The position numbers and the translations under genes were made by a program. 8,447 bases of DNA from Methylocapsa sp. (GTDB lineage Bacteria; Pseudomonadota; Alphaproteobacteria; Rhizobiales; Beijerinckiaceae), in the NCBI GenBank assembly GCA_003162995.1, contig PLUZ01000527.1:1-8447 (forward strand), read 5' to 3'. Under the pieces are notes generated by a model. The model saw nothing but the letters and a program-made list of their open reading frames with translations, made no database searches and was not told the DNA's origin. This document shows positions 1 to 5,316 of the stretch, one piece after another. Position 1 is the first letter of the stretch, and each line of letters begins with the position of its first letter.

Positions 1-22
1 CGGGAGGCCCAGCGCAATATCG

Positions 23-73
23 TGTCAATCGGCTTCGAATTTTGACCCCCGATCGGCGTCCAAAATTGACCCC
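23..73. mobile_element. Terminal repeats of an IS21-type insertion sequence (solo end)
   Basis: Two 22-bp direct repeats, ATCGGCTTCGAATTTTGACC(CC) at 28-49 and ATCGGCGTCCAAAATTGACC(CC) at 52-73, stand 24 bp apart and follow a TGTCAATCGG tip starting at 23. Arrays of such 'ATCGGC...TTGACCCC' units directly inside a TG...CA terminus are, as I recall, characteristic of IS21-family ends where IstA binds. The order (tip, then repeats) implies that the element body once lay to the right, yet no istA or istB reading frame follows: the next gene is the MerB-like lyase on the opposite strand. It is therefore either a remnant end or one border of a larger unit whose other end is outside the window. No transposase coding is seen in 74-161. 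Family assignment is moderately sure; element boundaries are not. Confidence 0.55.
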
Positions 74-161
74 TGCGATCCAGTTTTGTTCGCTGCTTTG
101 GGAAGCGTCTCCAGAGCTGCGTCGCTGGGTCTATTCCTTTGTTCGACGGGGGACGCCGGTC

Positions 162-947
162 TCAGCCGCCGCCCAGCAACGCGCGGTCGGCAAAGAGCGA
201 CTTGCCGACCTGAAAGGCTTCTTCGACGGACAACCGGCGTCCATCGTTGGTTTTGCCTGATGCGCGCCACAGATCGAGGTGTCCGTCGGAGCAGAAGAAG
301 ACGAGTGCAGTGCAGAGGGAGTCTGCCGCGCAGCCGCGGGACGCACGGAAACCCGTCCATACGACGGCCGATCGCGGACGGACCTCGTCGAGCGCCATGC
401 CCCGGTTCCGCGTCTCAACAATAACAGGCACACCACATAAATGGCAGCCTGAGCGGATGATAGTATCCTCGCGGCACATGGCACCAGCGCCGAGCGCATC
501 GATGGCGCACATGGTGTTGAGGGTGCGTTCGCGCCGCACGAACGTAAGCGAATGTTCGGTCGCGGACTGCGTGAACGGATAGGCCCCTCGGATCGCGGCA
601 CCATCACGCTCCAGGATCACAAGATCATGCTGACTCAGCGCAGTAAGCAATCGCGCAGTTTCGAGTTCGGTAAATCCTGTTGCCGCCGCGATCTCCTTTG
701 CCGACGGCGGCCTGCCCTCATGGGCATACAGTCGCAGGAGCATTGCCAGCACCGATGCGGCGGCAGTGCCGAGGTCGCCGAACCGTTTGTCGTACCATGC
801 GGCAACTAGAATCCCGTCGAGCGCCTCCCGCGCAGCTTCTGTCATCACCATCGTTCGGTCCGGCACTATCGGCATTCTGCCCGGTGGCCACCCAACTGTC
901 TTGTTAATACCGCTTGCCAAGGCAGTCTTGCTCCCACTCTCGTGCAT
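162..947 (-). CDS. merB: MerB-like organomercurial (organometallic) lyase
   Basis: This is a cytoplasmic lyase of the alkylmercury lyase family, which protonates carbon-metal bonds (R-Hg+ to RH + Hg2+). The 261-residue product has an N-terminal winged-helix-like domain (about 60-135, with a helix-turn-helix around SAKEIAAATGFTELETARLL) and a C-terminal MerB domain. The catalytic set is visible: Cys147 and Asp150 in 'MCAID' match Cys96/Asp99 of E. coli MerB, and Cys212 in 'SLCTALVFF' matches Cys159 in 'SFCCHVHFF'. Cys168 fits the structural Cys117, and 'SVEEAFQVGKSLF' matches 'SVHEAFGLGQEFN'. Extra cysteines (158, 171, 206, 219) suggest additional metal handling. Start codons at residues 1, 25, 33 and 35 are all possible; no strong Shine-Dalgarno decides. 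From residue 35 the length (227) is nearer the usual 210-225. A MerR-type promoter lies just upstream. No merA, merT or merP is present, so mercury resistance alone may not be its role; a SaoL-like organometallic lyase is the alternative. Confidence 0.88.
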   Translation of the reverse strand: MHESGSKTALASGINKTVGWPPGRMPIVPDRTMVMTEAAREALDGILVAAWYDKRFGDLGTAAASVLAMLLRLYAHEGRPPSAKEIAAATGFTELETARLLTALSQHDLVILERDGAAIRGAYPFTQSATEHSLTFVRRERTLNTMCAIDALGAGAMCREDTIIRSGCHLCGVPVIVETRNRGMALDEVRPRSAVVWTGFRASRGCAADSLCTALVFFCSDGHLDLWRASGKTNDGRRLSVEEAFQVGKSLFADRALLGGG

Positions 948-974
948 CCGCGGAACTTGTTCGTTAGCTCTTCT

Positions 975-1005
975 TCTCTACGGCCTGTAGGGACTATAGG
1001 GTCAA
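975..1005 (-). promoter_or_regulatory. MerR-family-type promoter/operator of the MerB-like gene
   Basis: On the minus strand TTGACC (+ strand 1000-1005) and TAGAGA (975-980) are separated by exactly 19 bp, the over-long spacer typical of MerR-regulated promoters. Inside the spacer is a 7-3-7 dyad (CCTATAG, TCC, CTACAGG; + strand 984-1000) with one mismatch. The sequence resembles the divalent-metal operators of the CadR/PbrR branch as I recall them ('CCCTATAG...CTACAGGG'). Transcription would begin about 20 bases before the first ATG of the lyase at 947. The -10 match is weak, and no MerR-type regulator gene is seen in the window. Confidence 0.5.
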
Positions 1006-1020
1006 CCGAGCATAAAAGTC

Positions 1021-1179
1021 TCGCAGGGCCAGATCGTGCCGATCGGCGCCGCGGGTCTCACCTCGGCGAAGATCGTCAGGAACGCCAGCCTCAAGATCTA
1101 TCCCGGTGCACCGCACGGGCTCACGAGCACGCGCAAGGACGAAGTCAACATCGACCTTCTCTCGTTTCTGAAGCGCTAG
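1021..1179 (+). pseudogene. C-terminal remnant of a non-heme chloroperoxidase-type alpha/beta hydrolase
   Basis: In the frame ending at the TAG of 1177-1179 the translation runs '[16 protein letters not shown]', '[20 protein letters not shown]', then '[13 protein letters not shown]'. This is the familiar last ~50 residues of haloperoxidase/arylesterase-type alpha/beta hydrolases ('DDQIVPI...[15 protein letters not shown]...'). The catalytic His is present in 'PGAPHGL', but homology starts abruptly just before QIVPI, so the catalytic Asp region, nucleophile and about 220 N-terminal residues are missing. An in-frame TAG sits at 997-999, and no start codon or ribosome binding site serves the fragment. 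It is a dead scrap marking a recombination junction at roughly 1013-1030. The larger open frame through here (942-1283) is in another phase and not coding. Confidence 0.8.
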
Positions 1180-1300
1180 CCTCCGCAGGGTCGGTTAGCC
1201 GTCCGGTCAACGTGCTCAAGGCAGGGCTACCGGGCGGCTTCGACTTTGGAACCACATTGGTGGGAGCGGTCACTGGCTTTTGATGGCTGCGATACGTTGC

Positions 1301-1328
1301 TTGGGCATTGATTCCGTAGCTTTATAAC
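1301..1328 (+). promoter_or_regulatory. Candidate promoter for the Ldi-like gene cluster
   Basis: TTGGGC (1301-1306) and TATAAC (1323-1328) are separated by 16 bp in the only notably AT-rich stretch before the Ldi-like gene. The -10 is close to consensus; the -35 matches only its TTG. Transcription would start near 1335, inside the inverted repeat at 1331-1352, leaving a leader of about 130 bases. Pattern-based only. Confidence 0.3.
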
Positions 1329-1330
1329 TA

Positions 1331-1352
1331 TTTTTGATTCACTGATCAAAAA
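1331..1352. promoter_or_regulatory. Perfect 8-bp inverted repeat, candidate operator
   Basis: TTTTTGAT (1331-1338) and ATCAAAAA (1345-1352) form a perfect palindrome around the 6-base centre TCACTG. The AT-rich arms would make only a weak RNA hairpin, and no U-run follows on the plus strand, so a repressor or activator site is likelier than a terminator. It overlaps the expected start point of the candidate promoter at 1301-1328, which would suit repression. The binding protein is unknown. Confidence 0.4.
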
Positions 1353-1366
1353 AAACGATTCGTCCC

Positions 1367-1413
1367 GTTCTCTTGCCGCGCGTATTCTCTGTCTGGTTCT
1401 TTTGCCGCGCGTA
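1367..1413. repeat. Direct repeat (18 bp, one mismatch, 29-bp period)
   Basis: GTTCTCTTGCCGCGCGTA at 1367-1384 recurs as GTTCTTTTGCCGCGCGTA at 1396-1413, differing only at the sixth base. The pair lies in the presumed untranslated leader of the Ldi-like gene, 50-97 bases before its start. It could be a pair of protein-binding sites, a leader RNA element, or a small tandem duplication left by recombination. Confidence 0.6.
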
Positions 1414-1453
1414 ACTGCCCCGAACACCGCGAGTGGAGTCGAGACAGATGTAT

Positions 1454-1460
1454 GGAGGGA
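1454..1460 (+). promoter_or_regulatory. Ribosome binding site fixing the Ldi-like start at 1464
   Basis: GGAGGGA lies 3-5 bases before the ATG at 1464. An in-frame ATG at 1452 overlaps the upstream side of this motif and has no Shine-Dalgarno of its own, so 1464 is preferred even though the open frame extends to 1452. Confidence 0.6.
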
Positions 1461-1463
1461 ACG

Positions 1464-3146
1464 ATGGCTACGGCTCCTAGTGATCTAAGGGTAGAAAAGA
1501 CTAGAACAATGTCTATGATCCCTGGATACCCTTCACTCTCTGATCAGGCACGCGGAGTATTGAAATTTCTGTGGAGGAAGTCCCATGTCAACGATGACTG
1601 GACCAAGGGTGGCGAGATATCGGACGCATGGGATAGATGGAGCATCTTCCCCTGGTACATGTATCCTCGCTATGACCTTGAATGGTCGACACGGGTCGCC
1701 GCAAAGATCGCCCAGGAGATACCCGCCTGGCGAGAGGGCTGCGCCGAGATCATCGACCTGATGCTCCAGCGGAACACCCAGTACGCAGCGTGGTTCGATC
1801 TGGTCGAGCAAAAGGGCTTCGATCCTAACCGAGGCCACTACCCCTATGATTACTATGACAAGAACATGCCACCGGGATGGGCGGGCGTCTACAACGCGCC
1901 CGGCTACTACGGAAACGGGCTCGCGACCAAGGTGCCTCCGAAAGAGGCAAGGCGCACCTCACCCTACACCCAGCCACACTCACCGGCTGTGGGCCGCACA
2001 TACAATCCGGATCCGATCTATGGCAATGGTGGCTCCTATATGATGGGCAAGGGCTACCTGCTCAACATCATTGCTCTCTATGAATTTGTCTGTGGCAGTA
2101 CCAAGTACGACGAACCGATTGAGCTGGTGTACGACGACACGATAAGGTTCAAGTATACGCAACTGGAGATGGCAAAAGTTCTCTATGACCAATTTACGGC
2201 GCCAGTGGACGAAGGCGGCAGCGATCTCACGCCGGGAATCGATTGTGAAGTAGGGAAGGTCTTTCCGTGGTGCGTCGGCGTCGGTGGCCTTGGTATGAAG
2301 ATGACCGACAAGATCCACAACACCAATTTACGAACCGGCTATTATCGGTGGCTGGACTGGGCCAAGAAAAACCTCGTCGGTGGAGCCAAAGGGCCAGACG
2401 AGCCTTATGAATGGGCCTCGATATACTACGATCGTGACATCCCCTACAACATGAATGGGCCTAAACATCAGATCCCAGGCAACTGGTTCTGTTGTGCTTA
2501 CCAGTATTGGCCTGACGACCAGACTCTCGGCAGGCGGTTGTACGCGGGGGCGAAGAAAAAGTTTATGGTCAAAGAGCCCGACGGATCCGCCCACATAAAC
2601 TTCCCTCCGGAGCTAGGAAGTGGAGAGGACTTGGTCGGTTTTGGCGCCGCAGTGGCGTGTGCCTGGGAATTCGGCGACTTAGATACCCACGCACAGCTGA
2701 TGACCTGGGCGAATAATCGCTATCAGCCCACCGCGAAAGATGGCGAATTCTACTATCAATTCGGCCTTGATGAACCTTGGCCTCGGGGTTGGCCCAATGA
2801 CTGGCTTTTGATGTCCGTTGCTGGCGGACCGGGCAGCTGGTACCGCCTGTACAATGAGCCGAACCTAAAGAAATTCCATCAACCCACCGTCCATAGTGTT
2901 GACTATCCCACGGTCGATGTTGGGCAAGCCTATTACGATGAGGGCTTGGGCGCTTTGATGGTAGCCATATTCCCCGGAGACGATAAGAAAGCAGGCAGTA
3001 ACACGACATTCAAGGTGACAAATCTAACGGGTACGGAACGTAAGGTCTTACAAGATGGCGTACCTTTTGGCGGGTGGAAGGCCCTCGGTGACGGTGAGAT
3101 AGAGGTAACAACGACCGTAGATCGTCATGCTTTTGTGATCCGGTAA
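1464..3146 (+). CDS. Linalool dehydratase/isomerase-like (Ldi family) protein
   Basis: The 560-residue product (numbers here count from the ATG at 1452, +4) resembles linalool dehydratase/isomerase of Castellaniella defragrans, an (alpha,alpha)6-barrel enzyme that hydrates myrcene, dehydrates linalool and isomerises geraniol without cofactors. 'YMMGKGYLLNIIALYEFVCG' (196-215) aligns without gaps to the enzyme's 'IMYKGHLNLMYGLYQLVTG'. 'GIDCEVGKVFPWC' (262-274) matches 'GIVCEPDNYFVQC', so both active-site cysteines, Cys171 and Cys180, are kept at the same 9-residue spacing as Cys265 and Cys274. 'LVGFGAAVACAWEFGDLDTH' also aligns. Differences: the catalytic His129 position is Tyr202; there is no signal peptide, whereas the known enzyme is periplasmic; the protein is about 160 residues longer, with a Tyr/Pro/Gly-rich insert (127-195) and a beta-rich tail (about 478-564). 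Substrate cannot be read from sequence; a different alkenol or another hydro-lyase reaction is possible. It leads the plus-strand cluster, 57 bases before the radical SAM gene. Family sure, function open. Confidence 0.82.
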   Translation: MATAPSDLRVEKTRTMSMIPGYPSLSDQARGVLKFLWRKSHVNDDWTKGGEISDAWDRWSIFPWYMYPRYDLEWSTRVAAKIAQEIPAWREGCAEIIDLMLQRNTQYAAWFDLVEQKGFDPNRGHYPYDYYDKNMPPGWAGVYNAPGYYGNGLATKVPPKEARRTSPYTQPHSPAVGRTYNPDPIYGNGGSYMMGKGYLLNIIALYEFVCGSTKYDEPIELVYDDTIRFKYTQLEMAKVLYDQFTAPVDEGGSDLTPGIDCEVGKVFPWCVGVGGLGMKMTDKIHNTNLRTGYYRWLDWAKKNLVGGAKGPDEPYEWASIYYDRDIPYNMNGPKHQIPGNWFCCAYQYWPDDQTLGRRLYAGAKKKFMVKEPDGSAHINFPPELGSGEDLVGFGAAVACAWEFGDLDTHAQLMTWANNRYQPTAKDGEFYYQFGLDEPWPRGWPNDWLLMSVAGGPGSWYRLYNEPNLKKFHQPTVHSVDYPTVDVGQAYYDEGLGALMVAIFPGDDKKAGSNTTFKVTNLTGTERKVLQDGVPFGGWKALGDGEIEVTTTVDRHAFVIR

Positions 3147-3203
3147 TCAGGCGCGTTTCCTTAAGCCAGTCTCTTCAAGCATGAACGGAAATGAACCAAA
3201 GTA

Positions 3204-4694
3204 ATGAACCACAGTCGAGTGAGAGTGTCGAGCGAGTCCGAATGTGGCCGAGCTGGCTGCGGGCCCAACGGGTGGAAGGTCCGAACTGCCGTAGGTAAGA
3301 ATGCCGCGCACGTGTTGCTGGTCTCCACCTATGAACTTGGCCATCAGCCATTCGGCCTAGCCGAGCCAGCCGCGATGCTGCGGGAACGTGGTGCCGTTGT
3401 GAGGACGGTGGACCTCGCTGTGGAGTGTCTCGATGAAGACGTATTCCGGGGGGCCGGCCTCATCGCCTTTTACGTCCCAATGCACACCGCCACCCGTCTG
3501 GCGGCGCGAATGATTCCAAAAGTGCGAAGCTGGAACCCCACCGCACATATTGCGGCGTACGGGCTGTATGCGCCGATGAACGAGATCTACTTGCGACACC
3601 TAGGTGTCCAGACAGTGCTGGGCGGTGAGTTTGAAGAGGGACTTGCCGCCCTGGCCCAACGCCTCGAGCGCGGCGTCGAAGCAGCGCCAGGCGAACAGTT
3701 TGAGCCGCGCGTGTCGGTCGCTCGGCAGGATTTCGTCGTCCCCCATCGTGAGGGACTTCCTTCGCTTGATCGGTACGCTTATTTACGGTTGCCGAACGGA
3801 GATAGGCGGATAGCCGGTTACGTGGAGGCGAGCCGCGGTTGCAAGCACGTATGCCGGCACTGCCCGGTGGTGCCCGTCTACAATGGCCGGTTTCGCATCA
3901 TCCCTCTGGAGATCGTTCTAGGGGATGTTCGCCAGCAAGCCGCGGCGGGCGCGCGGCACATCACCTTCGGGGATCCGGACTTCTTTAACGGCCCTACGCA
4001 TGCGCTTCGTATCGTCAGGGCGGTGCATGAGGAGTTTTCCGATCTGACCTACGACGTGACAATCAAGGTGGAGCATTTGTTGGCGCATGCGAAGCTGCTG
4101 CCGGTGTTAAAAGAGACCGGTTGCCTATTTGTGACCACGGCGGTGGAATCTGTGGACGACCGGGTTCTGGCCATTCTAGAGAAGGGCCATACCCGAGAGG
4201 ATTTCTTCCGGGTAGTGCGGCTCTTCGATGAGGTGGGCATATCGCTGGCTCCAACTTTTGTGGCGTTCACACCCTGGATCACCCTGGACGGCTATTTGGA
4301 CCTCTTAAATGTGATCGCCGAGCTTGGACTGATCCGATCCGTTGCGTCGGTACAATTGACGATCCGCTTACTGATCCCGCCGGGCTCGCGGCTGCTCGAG
4401 CTCCCGGAGGTTCGTGCCCTCGTGGGCGCACTTGATGAAGCGGCGTTAGTCTATCCGTGGTCGAACCCGGGCCCAAAGGTCGACAGGCTCCATATGCAGG
4501 TTAGGGCGCTTGTGCAGCAAGGCGCCACTCAGCCGAATGATCAGATCTTCGGCGACATATGGAGGCTCGCTCATGAACTCGCCGGGCATCCTGTCCCATC
4601 CGTGCCTGCAAAAAGCGCTCGCGTCACGCCGGCTCAGCTCAGCGAGCCGTGGTATTGTTGCGCCGAACCGACCGAGGAGCAGTTCGCCATTTAG
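3204..4694 (+). CDS. CCAEP-tail B12-binding-type radical SAM protein
   Basis: This 496-residue protein has an N-terminal Rossmann-like B12-binding-type domain (about 35-155; 'AHVLLVSTYELGHQPFGLAE' onward) without the DxHxxG cobalt-ligating motif, so any cobalamin would bind base-off without that His, or not at all. A radical SAM core follows (about 204-400) with the 4Fe-4S motif CKHVCRHC (Cys213, Cys217, Cys220, CX3CX2C), then 'FGDPDFFNG' (255-263), which fits the SAM-contacting strand. The C-terminus holds 'WYCCAEP' with Cys485-Cys486. I recall a family called CUAEP/CCAEP-tail radical SAM (seleno)protein, in which the first Cys is selenocysteine in some species; here both codons are ordinary Cys (TGT, TGC at 4656-4661). 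Such a tail suggests a redox or metal(loid)-binding arm. Reaction and substrate are unknown. The 3204 start lacks a good Shine-Dalgarno, and residues 1-32 look non-homologous, so the true start may be later. Position after the Ldi-like gene suggests co-transcription. Confidence 0.85.
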   Translation: MNHSRVRVSSESECGRAGCGPNGWKVRTAVGKNAAHVLLVSTYELGHQPFGLAEPAAMLRERGAVVRTVDLAVECLDEDVFRGAGLIAFYVPMHTATRLAARMIPKVRSWNPTAHIAAYGLYAPMNEIYLRHLGVQTVLGGEFEEGLAALAQRLERGVEAAPGEQFEPRVSVARQDFVVPHREGLPSLDRYAYLRLPNGDRRIAGYVEASRGCKHVCRHCPVVPVYNGRFRIIPLEIVLGDVRQQAAAGARHITFGDPDFFNGPTHALRIVRAVHEEFSDLTYDVTIKVEHLLAHAKLLPVLKETGCLFVTTAVESVDDRVLAILEKGHTREDFFRVVRLFDEVGISLAPTFVAFTPWITLDGYLDLLNVIAELGLIRSVASVQLTIRLLIPPGSRLLELPEVRALVGALDEAALVYPWSNPGPKVDRLHMQVRALVQQGATQPNDQIFGDIWRLAHELAGHPVPSVPAKSARVTPAQLSEPWYCCAEPTEEQFAI

Positions 4695-4843
4695 CCCAAG
4701 CGTGGGGTGACAAAGCCAAAAAAACCGTAAGTTGCAACGACAGTTTATCACGTTGTTTGCTTCTATTTGCAATTTACCTCTAACGCTACCCAGCACCCTT
4801 TCTGACTCGAGCATTGAGAAAATTGTTCGCAGGGCGGCAATGG

Positions 4844-4851
4844 AAGGAGGA
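4844..4851 (+). promoter_or_regulatory. Strong ribosome binding site for a GTG start
   Basis: AAGGAGGA stands 8 bases before GTG at 4860, close to ideal. It identifies the GTG as the start of the GFA-type gene, whose reading frame is otherwise hidden by a frameshift, and shows the broken gene once had a working initiation region. The 165-base gap before it (4695-4859) shows no clear terminator or promoter. Confidence 0.75.
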
Positions 4852-4859
4852 GTTTTCTT

Positions 4860-5272
4860 GTGACTATACACGCTACTGGTGGTTGTGCATGCGGCGCCAT
4901 TCGCTATGAGTGTTCGGCTGCAGTGGCTTTTGCTGGGAATTGCCTTTGCCGTGATTGCCAACGAACAACGGGAAGTGCGTTTGCCCCCTTGGTTTCGTGC
5001 CAAAGAGTGCGGTCACAATCACCGGCGATGTGAAATACTACGATGTTAAAGGTGATTGTGGGCAAATTGTCAGCCGTGGCTTTTGTCCAGCGTGTGGGGC
5101 GCGGCTGTTTCTAAATCCAGCAATGATGTCTGACGTCGTCGGTATCGTGGCGGGGGCTCTTGATGATCCAACCTGGTTTCAACCCACAATGGACATTTAC
5201 ACGGCGAGTGCACAGCCGTGGGATTGTATGAACCCAGATCTCACCACGTTTCCCAAGATGCCATCGGTGTAG
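4860..5272 (+). pseudogene. GFA-family zinc protein (glutathione-dependent formaldehyde-activating type), frameshifted
   Basis: From GTG 4860 the frame reads 'VTIHATGGCACGAIRYECSA', then 'AVAFAGNCLCRDCQRTTGSA', 'FAPLVS', and then garbles to a TGA at 5031-5033. The missing remainder continues one frame over from about 5000 as 'VPKSAVTITGDVKYYDVKGD', 'CGQIVSRGFCPACGARLF' and on to '...PWDCMNPDLTTFPKMPSV' (stop 5270-5272). Joining them at the VS/VPKS boundary gives a normal GFA protein of about 138 residues with zinc ligands in CACG, CLCRDC and CPACG. One base is missing near 4995-4999 ('TCGTG' where TCGGTG is expected). GFA proteins are small zinc proteins, sometimes linked to formaldehyde/glutathione chemistry, most with unknown role. 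The gene sits between the radical SAM and peroxiredoxin genes, 44 bases before the latter. A sequencing error, a real mutation or, least likely, programmed frameshifting could explain it. Confidence 0.82.
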
Positions 5273-5316
5273 TGTATGTTTCACAATCTTAACTCGACCC
5301 GCTTTGGAGGTATCCA

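Noticed and set aside
42..260. 72-codon plus-strand open frame over the IS-type repeats and the MerB-like 3' end
   Set aside because: Starts inside terminal repeats and runs antisense to the MerB-like gene; no domain seen.
942..1283. 113-codon plus-strand open frame
   Set aside because: Reads through the hydrolase remnant in the wrong phase; the phase ending at 1177-1179 carries the real similarity.
1331..1352. Rho-independent terminator
   Set aside because: The stem is only A/T-rich 8 bp with no GC core and no T-run after it on the plus strand; an operator is a better reading.
4656..4661. Selenocysteine codon in the CCAEP tail
   Set aside because: Checked directly: the two codons are TGT and TGC, so this member is a plain Cys-Cys protein.
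4446..5003. 185-codon open frame on the minus strand
   Set aside because: Antisense to the radical SAM tail and the start of the GFA gene, both identified by conserved motifs; no recognisable fold.
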